Assembly (NCBI GenBank): GCA_026785885.1
Contig: JAJAZC010000034.1
Coordinates: 1 to 52,443 of the forward strand
DNA from: Rubrivivax sp.
GTDB lineage: Bacteria > Pseudomonadota > Gammaproteobacteria > Burkholderiales > Burkholderiaceae_C
Direction of reading: 5' to 3'
DNA length: 52,443 bases
In this document: piece after piece, positions 18,381 to 27,416 of the stretch
How the letters are laid out: each line of letters begins with the position of its first letter
Numbering within the stretch: the first letter of the stretch is position 1
The notes under the pieces: generated by a model
Seen by the model: only the letters and a program-made list of their open reading frames with translations
Told to the model about the DNA's origin: nothing
The model's database searches: none
Position numbers and translations under genes: made by a program

Positions 18381-20312
18381 TTGATCATCGGCACTGCAGG
18401 TCACATCGACCACGGCAAGACCTCGCTCGTCAAGGCGCTGACTGGCATCGACGCTGACCGGCTGAAAGAGGAAAAAGAGCGCGGCATCACCATCGACCTC
18501 GGCTTCGCTTATCACGCGCTGCCTGACGGTGAGGTGCTGGGCTTTGTCGATGTGCCCGGCCACGAGAAGCTGGTGCGCAACATGCTGGCCGGAGCCACCG
18601 GCATAGACCACGTGATGCTGGTCATCGCCGCCGACGACGGCCCGATGCCGCAGACGCGTGAGCACCTGGCCATCCTGCACCTGTTGGGTCTGTCGCAGGG
18701 CGTGGTGGCCTTGAGCAAGTGCGACCTCGTCGGGCCAGAGCGGCTGGCTGCGGCCCTGGCCGAGGTGCAGCAGCTGCTGGCCGGCAGTGTGCTGGCCGCT
18801 GCACCCGTGCTGCCCGTGTCATCGCTCACCGGCCGGGGTATCGCTGAACTAGCAGCGCACTTGGCACGTTCGCGGGTGCCGCTGCCAGACGGTGCGGCAA
18901 GCGGCCAATTTCGGCTGGCCATCGACCGCAGCTTCACGCTGGCCGGCATCGGCACGGTGGTTACGGGTACCGCAGTGGCCGGGCAGGTTGCAGTGGGCGA
19001 CAAGTTGATGCTTTCGCCGAGCGGGCAGGCCGTGCGCGTGCGCGGCCTGCACGCTCAGAACCACCGCGCCGACAGCGGCCACGCCGGCCAACGCCTGGCG
19101 TTGAACCTGGCGGGCGTCGAGAAAAACGGGGTCCGCCGCGGCGACTGGCTGCTGGCCGAGGCCCTGCACGCGCCGACCCAGCGCATAGCCGCGCGGCTGC
19201 AGGTGCTGGCCAGCGAGCCGCGGCCGCTGGCACACCGCACGCCGCTGCACCTGCACCTGGGTGCACAAGACGCCGGCGCGCGCGTCGTGCTGCTGGAAGG
19301 CAAGGCGATCGAGCCCGGCGCCAGCGCCTGGGTCGAGCTGGAGCTCGAACGCCCGATCGGCGCGCTGCACGGCGACCGTTTCATCGTGCGCGACCAGTCG
19401 GCTTTGCGCACCGTGGGCGGCGGCAGCGTCACCGATGCCTTTGCACCCGACAGCCGGCGCCACCGCACGGAGCGCGTGGCATCGCTGATGGCGCTCGACC
19501 AACCCACGCCCGCCGCCGCACTGGCCGCCGCAATGGCGCTGGAGCCCGCCGGCGGCATCGACGCCCAAGCCTTTTGTACGCAGTGGAACCTTACCGAAGG
19601 CCAGCGCCAGGCGCTGCTGGCCGCGCTGCCGCACCGCGTGGTGCAGGGCGCAGGGGACGGCGGCCACGCGCTGCTGTTTGCGCCGGCACAGATGGATCGC
19701 TACAGCGCCGCGCTGGCCGCACACCTCGGCGCCTGGCACCGCAAGCAACCCGACAGCCCGGGGCTGACACAAGAGCAGCTGCAGCGCGCCGTCCGCGACA
19801 GGCCCGCCAACGCGGTGTTTGCGCTGCTGCTGCGCCAACTCGTGAAGGACGGCGTGCTCAAGCGCAGCGGTGCCCAGCACGCGCTGCCCGGGCACGACCC
19901 TTCACTGCAGGGCGTGGACAAACAGATCTGGGAACGTCTGAAGCCCTGGCTGGACGAAGGTGGCATTCACCCGCCGCGGTTCAGCGACCTGTTGCTGCGC
20001 GACCGCAGCCTGCGCAAGGACCAGTTGCTGCGCGTGCTGGAGCGGCTGCAGCGCATGGGCGCGGTGCACGCGGTCGGGGCCGAGTACTTCATCCTAACGC
20101 CGCACCTGCTGGACCTGGCGACCCGGGCCTACCTGCTGACCGAGGCCGACGCCAACAGGCGGCTCAACGTCAAGGAGCTGCGCGAGAGCACCGGCATCAG
20201 CCGGCACCTGTCGGTGCCGCTGGTAGAGTATTTCGATCAGATCGGGCTGACCAAGCGTGATGAGGTCGGGCGCCATTTCAGGCGCGACCCGCGCAAGGCG
20301 CTTGTCACCTGA
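18381..20312 (+). CDS. selB: Selenocysteine-specific elongation factor SelB
   Basis: '[43 protein letters not shown]' and C-terminal winged-helix region; TTG start. Confidence 0.97.
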   Translation: MIIGTAGHIDHGKTSLVKALTGIDADRLKEEKERGITIDLGFAYHALPDGEVLGFVDVPGHEKLVRNMLAGATGIDHVMLVIAADDGPMPQTREHLAILHLLGLSQGVVALSKCDLVGPERLAAALAEVQQLLAGSVLAAAPVLPVSSLTGRGIAELAAHLARSRVPLPDGAASGQFRLAIDRSFTLAGIGTVVTGTAVAGQVAVGDKLMLSPSGQAVRVRGLHAQNHRADSGHAGQRLALNLAGVEKNGVRRGDWLLAEALHAPTQRIAARLQVLASEPRPLAHRTPLHLHLGAQDAGARVVLLEGKAIEPGASAWVELELERPIGALHGDRFIVRDQSALRTVGGGSVTDAFAPDSRRHRTERVASLMALDQPTPAAALAAAMALEPAGGIDAQAFCTQWNLTEGQRQALLAALPHRVVQGAGDGGHALLFAPAQMDRYSAALAAHLGAWHRKQPDSPGLTQEQLQRAVRDRPANAVFALLLRQLVKDGVLKRSGAQHALPGHDPSLQGVDKQIWERLKPWLDEGGIHPPRFSDLLLRDRSLRKDQLLRVLERLQRMGAVHAVGAEYFILTPHLLDLATRAYLLTEADANRRLNVKELRESTGISRHLSVPLVEYFDQIGLTKRDEVGRHFRRDPRKALVT

Positions 20313-20328
20313 TGCACCTGTTTTTCTT

Positions 20329-20425
20329 GGAGGAGGATCGACTCCCGGTGGGGCGTCCGGTCTGCAAAACCGGGTGGGGCTGCCCTGCGGTCCCAGGTGG
20401 GTTCGACTCCCACCCCCCTCCGCCA
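20329..20425 (+). tRNA. selC: tRNA-Sec with non-canonical GCA anticodon (20364-20366), CCA encoded
   Basis: Between selB and selA; 97 nt; 8-bp acceptor (one A-C mismatch), 6-position D stem (one A-G mismatch), anticodon arm CCGGT-CTGCAAA-ACCGG, long variable arm GGGGCTGC-CCT-GCGGTCCC, T arm GTGGG-TTCGACT-CCCAC, G discriminator, CCA; lines up with E. coli selC apart from U34 to G34 at the anticodon. Confidence 0.9.
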
Positions 20426-20457
20426 TCGGTCCGTTCAACAAAGTGACCCGGGCCACG

Positions 20458-21888
20458 ATGACCACTGCCAGCCTGCGCCCGCCGGCTACGGACAAGCTGC
20501 TGGACAGTGACGCGATGCGTGCACTGGCCTTGCAGCACGGCCGCGTCGCGCTGTTGGCGGTGGCGCGCGAAGCGCTCGGGCACTGGCGCGCGCAGACGCC
20601 GCAACAGGCCTTCGAGCCGGCACCGTTCGAGGCCCGCTGCAGCGCCGCGTTGCAGCAGCAGGCAGCACCCGCTTTGCGGCCGGTGTTCAACTTGACCGGC
20701 ACCGTGTTGCACACCAATCTGGGCCGCGCGGTGATGGCGCCCGAGGCCATAGCGGCCGTCGTGGCCGTGATGCGGGGCGCGTCCAACCTCGAGTACGACC
20801 TGGCCGCTGGCGGGCGCGGCGACCGCGACGACCATGTCGACGGGCTACTGAAGGAACTCACCGGCGCCGAGGCCGCCACCGCAGTCAACAACAACGCCGC
20901 GGCGGTGCTGCTGGTGCTGGCAGCCCTGGCCGATCGCAAAGAAGTGCCGGTGTCGCGCGGCGAGCTGATCGAGATCGGCGGCGCCTTTCGCATCCCCGAC
21001 ATCATGCGCAGGGCCGGCGCCAAGCTGGTCGAGGTCGGCACCACCAACCGCACCCATCTGCGCGACTTCGAAGAAGCCATCGGCCCGCGCACGGCGCTGG
21101 TGATGAAGGTGCATGCCAGCAACTACGCCATCCAGGGCTTCACGGCCAGCGTGCCGGTGACTGAGCTGGCCGCGTTGTGCAAGGCCCGTGGCCTGCCGTT
21201 TGTCGAAGACCTGGGCAGCGGCACGCTGGTGGACCTGACGCGCTGGGGCCTGCCGGCCGAACCGACGCCAGCGCAGTCCATCTCAGCCGGCGCCAACGTC
21301 GTCACCTTCAGCGCCGACAAGCTGCTGGGCGGCCCGCAGGCCGGCCTCATCGTCGGCGACAAGCTGTTGATTCAGAGGATCAAGAAGCACCCGCTGAAGC
21401 GCGCGCTGCGGCTGGACAAGATGACGCTGGCAGCGTTGGAAGCCACGCTCAAGCTCTACCGCGACCCCGACCGCCTAGCGCAGCGCCTGCCCACGCTGCG
21501 CTTGTTGACGCGTACTGAAGCCGACATCCGGCTGCAGACCGAACGCCTGGCACCGGCGCTGGCGCAGGCGCTCGGCACGCGCTGCCAGGTGCAGGTGCTG
21601 GCCTGCCGCAGCCAAATCGGCAGCGGCTCGCTGCCGGTGGACCGGCTGCCCAGTGCTTGCCTGGCCATCGGTGCTGCAGCTGGCGGCAACGGTGTCGTCA
21701 AGGCTGGCAGCAAGCGCGCCGGCAGCCTGCCCGATCGCTTGGCCGAAGCGATGCGCGCGCTGCCGCTGCCGGTCATCGGCCGTATCGAAGACGGCCAGCT
21801 GCGGTTGGACCTGCGCTGCCTCGACAGCGCCGACGCCGAAGCGGCTTTCGCCGAGCAGCTGCCGCTGCTGGCGCAAGCAACGCTTTAA
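20458..21888 (+). CDS. selA: L-seryl-tRNA(Sec) selenium transferase
   Basis: '[19 protein letters not shown]...[14 protein letters not shown]...[15 protein letters not shown]'. Confidence 0.97.
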   Translation: MTTASLRPPATDKLLDSDAMRALALQHGRVALLAVAREALGHWRAQTPQQAFEPAPFEARCSAALQQQAAPALRPVFNLTGTVLHTNLGRAVMAPEAIAAVVAVMRGASNLEYDLAAGGRGDRDDHVDGLLKELTGAEAATAVNNNAAAVLLVLAALADRKEVPVSRGELIEIGGAFRIPDIMRRAGAKLVEVGTTNRTHLRDFEEAIGPRTALVMKVHASNYAIQGFTASVPVTELAALCKARGLPFVEDLGSGTLVDLTRWGLPAEPTPAQSISAGANVVTFSADKLLGGPQAGLIVGDKLLIQRIKKHPLKRALRLDKMTLAALEATLKLYRDPDRLAQRLPTLRLLTRTEADIRLQTERLAPALAQALGTRCQVQVLACRSQIGSGSLPVDRLPSACLAIGAAAGGNGVVKAGSKRAGSLPDRLAEAMRALPLPVIGRIEDGQLRLDLRCLDSADAEAAFAEQLPLLAQATL

Positions 21889-22244
21889 CCCGGACTGTCT
21901 GGCTGCCCGGGGCTGGCGCGCGAATCAGGCGGTTCGGGCATCTCTGGCTGGTCCACCAAGTCGTCGTCCAGCAGGCCCAGTGCCCGCGCCTGCAAGATCG
22001 TGCGCTGGCGCGCCAGTGGCGAACGTGCCAGCTCCACCACCTCGTCAATGCACACGTTCAGGTCGTCGCCTAGGGCGAAGTGCGGGTCGCTGTGGAACAG
22101 CTTCTTCAGCGCTTCATTGCGCACCCGCGGGTCGACGCCGGGGGCCGTGAAAGGGCGGTAGTCGGACTCGGGCGTCAGCCCCGCCACGTCGTCCAGTGTC
22201 AGTTGCGGCACGTTCGGCGGCGGTGCTGGTTGCGCGTCAGTCAT
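21885..22244 (-). CDS. DUF3306-like short protein
   Basis: '[34 protein letters not shown]' shared with the 23115 gene. Confidence 0.7.
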   Translation of the reverse strand: MTDAQPAPPPNVPQLTLDDVAGLTPESDYRPFTAPGVDPRVRNEALKKLFHSDPHFALGDDLNVCIDEVVELARSPLARQRTILQARALGLLDDDLVDQPEMPEPPDSRASPGQPDSPG

Positions 22245-22809
22245 GGCCCGGCCCCGGCTGCCCTTCCTGCTGCGATTTTTGCTGCGATTGCTGCTGCGGT
22301 TCCTGCTGCAAACCGGCTGTTGACTGCCGCTCGCGCTCTTCCGGAGTCAGGAACGACATCGCACGCACCTTGCGGCCGGTGTCGGGCCTGAAGTGGGTGT
22401 TGGTGAAGACGCGCAGCCACTCGCACAGCTCGGCCTCCAGCGGCACGTTCTCCACCACCTCTTCGGCCGTCATGCGGCGGTCGGCTTCGATGTAGGACAG
22501 GCTCACACCGGTCAGCTTCAGCACCGAAGCATCCGCTTCGTCGGCCAGCCACGACACGAACCACACGGGTTGCCCCGAGGTCAGGTTCAGGAAGTAGCCT
22601 TTGCACTCATCAGCAAACAGCGCCACGGTGAAGCCGGGGTATAGCCAGCGCGAGACCTTGCCGTCGTCGTGCAGGCAGCGCGGAACGGTGCCGAAGCTGC
22701 CTTGGTCGGGCACCACTTCCAGCAGCGTGAAACGCCAGGCTTCCCACACGTTCGGGTTGGCAGTGCGCTCGATCACCACCGCTACCGCCACGGCATCCCG
22801 GGTCTTCAT
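22237..22809 (-). CDS. DUF3305-like protein
   Basis: 'VAVVIERTANPNVWEAWRFTLLEVVPDQG...PGFTVALFADECKGYFLNLTSGQPVWFVSW'. Confidence 0.75.
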   Translation of the reverse strand: MKTRDAVAVAVVIERTANPNVWEAWRFTLLEVVPDQGSFGTVPRCLHDDGKVSRWLYPGFTVALFADECKGYFLNLTSGQPVWFVSWLADEADASVLKLTGVSLSYIEADRRMTAEEVVENVPLEAELCEWLRVFTNTHFRPDTGRKVRAMSFLTPEERERQSTAGLQQEPQQQSQQKSQQEGQPGPGHD

Positions 22810-23114
22810 CGGCAAGTCCCGGCGGATGGGTGCAAACGCATCGTGCGAGTCTAGGGCAGTGATGGTTGGGCGCTGTGGCTCGGGCGGCGTCGGGCTGTGG
22901 GTGCGCCGAGTCGTTGCACCCGCACCAAGGCCCTGCTGCAGCCGCCGCGGGTACTCCCGGTGTTGTCGCCAGGGCCATCCCTGTGCCGATGCCGGCACCC
23001 CTTTCCTACAATTGGCTACGGCTTTCGAGCGCTGGACCGCCTGGGCCGCCACCAAGGGCCGGCGACCGCCCGGTGCCGTGAAAGTTGCACCGCCAATCCG
23101 AGCCTTGATGCCCG

Positions 23115-23780
23115 ATGCCTATTGAAGCCGACGATCCCGGATTCCTGTCTCGCTGGTCGCAGCGCAAGACGCTGCAGCGCAAAGGCGTGGCGCTTATTGA
23201 GCCCGTGGCACCAGCCGCGGTCGAACCCGCCGCGGTTGATCTGGTATCGGTTCAGCCGGCAGCTTTGACGACTCAGCCCGCTGCTGACCTTGCACCACCC
23301 GACCTTGCACCGGCCGACGCGGCGCCCGGGCCGCCCGCCGCCCCGGCCCAGCCCGCGCCCTCGCTGGCCGACGTGGCCTTGCTCACGCGTGAATCGGACT
23401 ACACCCGTTTCTTGAGCCCAGGCGTACAGCCCGAAGTGAAGAACGCGGCGCTGGCCAAGCTTTTCACCGACCCGCACTTCAATGTCATGGACCGCCTGGA
23501 CGTCTACATTGACGACTACGGCAAGCCCGACCCGCTGCCTGCCGGCATGTTGCGCCAGATGCTGCAGGCGCATGTGCTGGGCCTCTTCGACGCCGAAGAA
23601 GTCGACCCGAAGCTGGCGCCCCCTGCCCCCACCCCAGCGACGGCCAACGCAGCCGCGCTGCCGCTGCACCCAGAACCGGCCCCCGATGAAGACACTGATC
23701 TGCAACTGCAACCAAACGATGGCGCTGGACGCCCCGGCCTTGAGGCAGGCGCTGGCGAAGACGCCGGGCAGCCACACTGA
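23115..23780 (+). CDS. DUF3306-like protein
   Basis: 'FLSRWSQRK' N-terminus plus 'LTRESDYTRFLSPGVQPEVKNAALAKLFTDPHFNVMDRLDVYIDDYGKPDPLP'. Confidence 0.8.
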   Translation: MPIEADDPGFLSRWSQRKTLQRKGVALIEPVAPAAVEPAAVDLVSVQPAALTTQPAADLAPPDLAPADAAPGPPAAPAQPAPSLADVALLTRESDYTRFLSPGVQPEVKNAALAKLFTDPHFNVMDRLDVYIDDYGKPDPLPAGMLRQMLQAHVLGLFDAEEVDPKLAPPAPTPATANAAALPLHPEPAPDEDTDLQLQPNDGAGRPGLEAGAGEDAGQPH

Positions 23781-25959
23781 TGGGCTGGACACCGTCCACA
23801 CGCTGCTGTGCCGACGCGAGGCGCCGGCTTTCCAACGCGCGGCCACCGCCACCAGCAACAGCGGCGACGAATTGCTCGTGGCCTGCACGCAGGAAAGCCG
23901 CCTGTTCCTGGAGCTCAACGAGCAGACCGCAGGCGCGGCCAGCATCGCAGAGCGGCCGATCCGCTTCGTCAACATCCGCGAAAGCGCCGGTTGGTCGCGC
24001 GATAAAGACAGCGCAACGCCCAAGATGGCGGCGCTGCTGGCCATGGCTCAACTGCCGCCACCCGACCCGGTACCCACCGCCAGCTACCGCTCAGCCGGCC
24101 GCTGCCTGGTGGTGGGCCCAGCCGATGCCGCCGAGCGCGCCGCAGCGCTGCTGCAGGACCGGCTCGATGTCAGCGTGCTGGTCACTGCACCGGGCAGCGC
24201 CATGGCCCAGGTGCACGCCCGCGCTACGCACACCGGTGAGTTGACAAGCCTCGTCGGCTGGCTGGGCCAGTTCAAGGCCGAGTGGAGCAACCGCAACCCG
24301 ATCGACCTCGACCTTTGCACACGCTGCAATGCCTGCGTAGACGCATGTCCGGAAGGCGCCATCGGCCTGGACTACCAGATCAACCTGGACGCCTGCCGCA
24401 ACCACCGCGACTGCGTACGCGTGTGCGATGCAGCCGGCGCCATCGACTTTCAGCGCGAGCCGCTGGTGCAGCAAGACAGCTTCGACCTGGTGCTGGACTT
24501 GCGCGCAGCCCCCGCCTTTGGCCAGCACCAGCCGCCGCAGGGCTACTTCCATGTGCCACCCGAGTCGCTGCCCCCCAACCAGGCCGTTAGCAGCGCGCTG
24601 ATGGACGCGGTGCTGCAACTGCGTGAACTGGTCGGCGAATTCGAGAAGCCGCGCTTTTTTCGCTACCAGCACAGCCTGTGTGCGCACAGCCGCAACGAGC
24701 TGCAGGGCTGCACCGCGTGCATCGACGTCTGCTCCACCAGCGCCATCCGCAGCGACGCCTCGCGCAAAGGCAAAGGCAAGACCGAGCTCTTCGGCGGTGT
24801 CATCGTCGAGCCGCACCTGTGCGTGGGCTGTGGCGCCTGCGCCACCGTGTGCCCCAGCGGTGCGATGGGCTACGCCTACCCCGGCACGGTGGACCAGGGC
24901 AAACGGATGCGCACGATGTTGACGGCCTACGCCCACGCCGGCGGCCGTGATGCAGCGCTGTTGATCCACAGCGAAGGCGCAGGCCGCGCGCTGATCGAAG
25001 CCTTGGGCCGCGGTGCGCGCGTGGCGCACGGCGTGCAAGCCAAGCAGGCCAAGCAAGCTGGGCAATCGTCGCCGGCCAGGCACGGCCCGCTGCTGGGCCT
25101 GCCGCAGCGCGTGCTGCCGGTGGCCGCGTGGCACACCGCCAGCGTCGGCATCGACCTCTGGTTGGCAGCGATCGCACAAGGGGCCAGCCAGGTCTGGGTG
25201 CTGTTGACGGATGAAGAAGCGCCGCAGTACCGCCAGGTGCTGCAAGAGCAAATGGCAGTGGCGCAAGCCATCCTCAGCGGCCTGGGTTTCGCCGGCACGC
25301 ACCTGCGGTTGATCGACGTGGATGGCCGCGGCACCGACGCGCTGCCGTGGCTGGACGGCGCACTGCGTGCAGCAGCCGCACAAACCGTCGTGCGCCCAGC
25401 CGCGTTTGCCGCCCAGGCCGACAAGCGCGCCACGCTGGACCTGGCGCTGGACCACCTGCTGGCCCAGGCGCCGGCCTTCGACGATGCGGCCGGCGCTGCG
25501 ATCTCACTGCCCGCCGCCGGCGCGCCGTACGGCACGCTGCTGGTGGACACAAGCAAGTGCACGCTGTGCCTGAGTTGCGTCAGCGCTTGCCCCGAAGCTG
25601 CGCTGGCCGACAACCCCGACAAACCGCAACTGCGCTTTATCGAGAAAAACTGCGTGCAATGCGGCCTGTGCGCCACAACCTGCCCGGAGGACGCCATCAC
25701 TCTGCAGCCGCGGCTGTGGCTGGCCGACGGCGGCAAGGCGCGCCGCAACGCGCGTGTGTTGGCCGAGATGGAGCCCTACCGCTGCATCAAGTGCGCCAAG
25801 CCATTCGGCACCCTGCTGGCCATCGAGAAGATGCTGTCCAAGCTGTCCGGCCACGCCGCTTTTCAGGGCGCTGCAGCCGCGCGGCTGAAGATGTGCGGTG
25901 ACTGCCGTGTCGTCGATCTGTACAGCAACCCCGCCGAAGTCCGTATCCAGGATCTTTGA
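23686..25959 (+). CDS. Multi-cluster 4Fe-4S polyferredoxin (FDH-associated)
   Basis: 'CTRCNACVDACPEGAI', 'CVGCGACATVCPSGAM', 'CTLCLSCVSACPEAAL', 'CVQCGLCATTCPEDAI'; ATG at 23686, 95-bp out-of-frame overlap with the preceding gene. Confidence 0.9.
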   Translation: MKTLICNCNQTMALDAPALRQALAKTPGSHTDGLDTVHTLLCRREAPAFQRAATATSNSGDELLVACTQESRLFLELNEQTAGAASIAERPIRFVNIRESAGWSRDKDSATPKMAALLAMAQLPPPDPVPTASYRSAGRCLVVGPADAAERAAALLQDRLDVSVLVTAPGSAMAQVHARATHTGELTSLVGWLGQFKAEWSNRNPIDLDLCTRCNACVDACPEGAIGLDYQINLDACRNHRDCVRVCDAAGAIDFQREPLVQQDSFDLVLDLRAAPAFGQHQPPQGYFHVPPESLPPNQAVSSALMDAVLQLRELVGEFEKPRFFRYQHSLCAHSRNELQGCTACIDVCSTSAIRSDASRKGKGKTELFGGVIVEPHLCVGCGACATVCPSGAMGYAYPGTVDQGKRMRTMLTAYAHAGGRDAALLIHSEGAGRALIEALGRGARVAHGVQAKQAKQAGQSSPARHGPLLGLPQRVLPVAAWHTASVGIDLWLAAIAQGASQVWVLLTDEEAPQYRQVLQEQMAVAQAILSGLGFAGTHLRLIDVDGRGTDALPWLDGALRAAAAQTVVRPAAFAAQADKRATLDLALDHLLAQAPAFDDAAGAAISLPAAGAPYGTLLVDTSKCTLCLSCVSACPEAALADNPDKPQLRFIEKNCVQCGLCATTCPEDAITLQPRLWLADGGKARRNARVLAEMEPYRCIKCAKPFGTLLAIEKMLSKLSGHAAFQGAAAARLKMCGDCRVVDLYSNPAEVRIQDL

Positions 25960-26601
25960 ATGAGCATGACCGCGCAATCCATTGACCTGGCCACCGACGG
26001 CCTGCAGGCCGACAGCGAAGAACTCGCGCGTGCCGAGCTCTACGGCCTGTTGTCGCGGCTGTGGCTGGCGCCGCCCGATGCGGCTTTGCTGCAGCAGTTT
26101 GCGCACGCGGTGACGCAGGCGCCCGAACGCGGCGCGCTGCTTGAAGCTCCTTGGCAGGCACTGGTGCATGCACTGCGCCAGACCACGCCCGAGGCTGCGA
26201 CGGCCGAACATCAGGCGCTGTTTCACGGCGTCGGCAAGCCCGAGGTCTTTGCTTACGGCAGCTACTACCTCACCGGCTTTCTCAATGAAAGGCCGCTGGC
26301 TGCGCTACGCACGGACCTGGCCGCTCTGGGCCTTGCACGCGACACCGCGGCGCTGGAAACCGAGGACCACATCGCCTATCTGTTCGAGGTCATGCGCTAC
26401 CTGATTGCGGGTGACGACGTGGGCATCAGCAACCTCGAGCAGCAGCGCCGCTTCTACCGCAGCCACCTGCAGCCTTGGGGACACCAGTTATGCGATGCCG
26501 TGCTCGCGCAGCCGCGCGCCGAAGTCTGGCGCGCCGTGGCCGTGTTCACGGCGGCCTTTCTGGCGATCGAGACGCAAGGCTTCGACTTGCTCGAAACATG
26601 A
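25960..26601 (+). CDS. TorD-family molybdoenzyme chaperone
   Basis: 'LARAELYGLLSRLWLAPPDAALLQQF...EAATAEHQALFHGVGKPEVFAYGSYYLTGFLNERPLAALR'. Confidence 0.88.
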   Translation: MSMTAQSIDLATDGLQADSEELARAELYGLLSRLWLAPPDAALLQQFAHAVTQAPERGALLEAPWQALVHALRQTTPEAATAEHQALFHGVGKPEVFAYGSYYLTGFLNERPLAALRTDLAALGLARDTAALETEDHIAYLFEVMRYLIAGDDVGISNLEQQRRFYRSHLQPWGHQLCDAVLAQPRAEVWRAVAVFTAAFLAIETQGFDLLET

Positions 26602-26652
26602 CGACGGAAGCACCACGACAAAACATCCCACCCGACACATGACGCAAGACAC

Positions 26653-27270
26653 ATGACGACCGACATGAGCGGCATCGCACCCGGGCAGATTACCGGCCTG
26701 ATCCTCGCCGGCGGCCGCGGCACGCGCATGGGCGGTGTCGACAAGGGCTTGCAGAACCACCACGGCCTGCCGCTGGCGTTGCATGCTCTGCTGCGGCTGC
26801 AGCCCCAGGTGGGCACGGTGCTGATCAACGCCAACCGCAACCTGGCGGCCTATGAATCGATGGGCGCGCCGGTGTGGCCGGATCCGCTGCCAGACCACCC
26901 GGGGCCGCTGGCCGGCTGGCTGGCCGGGCTGGAGCATTGCGAGACGGCGTACCTGCTGACCGTGCCTTGCGACACGCCGGCTTTCCCGCTCGATCTGGCC
27001 CAGCGCCTGAGCGCTGCACTCCATGCTGAAGAGGCCGACATCGCGATGGCCGCAACGCTGCAAGACGGCCAGGTGCAGCCGCAGCCGGTGTTTTGCCTGC
27101 TGCGCACCACGCTGATGGAAAGCCTGGTGCGCTACCTGCAAGATGGCCAGCGCAAGATCGACCGCTGGACTGCGCTGCACCGTTGCACGACGGTGGTCTT
27201 CGACGACACAGCCGCGTTCTTCAACGCCAACACCGCCGACGAACTGCGCACGCTGCAACAGCCCCGCTGA
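26653..27270 (+). CDS. mobA: Molybdenum cofactor guanylyltransferase
   Basis: '[34 protein letters not shown]...[14 protein letters not shown]...[10 protein letters not shown]'. Confidence 0.94.
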   Translation: MTTDMSGIAPGQITGLILAGGRGTRMGGVDKGLQNHHGLPLALHALLRLQPQVGTVLINANRNLAAYESMGAPVWPDPLPDHPGPLAGWLAGLEHCETAYLLTVPCDTPAFPLDLAQRLSAALHAEEADIAMAATLQDGQVQPQPVFCLLRTTLMESLVRYLQDGQRKIDRWTALHRCTTVVFDDTAAFFNANTADELRTLQQPR

Positions 27271-27331
27271 CAACGCAGACCGGCTGCAGCAGCGCGGCTG
27301 TGAAACGGCCACTCACCGGTGCACTCCAACC

Positions 27332-27403
27332 GCGGTTCAGCGGTTCAGCGGTTCAGCGGCTCAGCCGATCAGCGGCTCAGCCGATCAGCCGCACCGCCGC
27401 GCC
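27332..27403. repeat. Short tandem repeat array (CGGTTCAG / CAGCCGATCAGCGGCT units)
   Basis: cggttcagcggttcagcggttcagcggctcagccgatcagcggctcagccgatcagccgc between convergent mobA and panE-like gene. Confidence 0.85.
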
Positions 27404-27416
27404 GCGCTTGCCGGCA

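Noticed and set aside
20329-20425. Reading the tRNA as an ordinary tRNA-Cys
   Set aside because: Although the anticodon is GCA, the long variable arm, 8-bp acceptor, extended D stem and location between selB and selA identify it as tRNA-Sec type.
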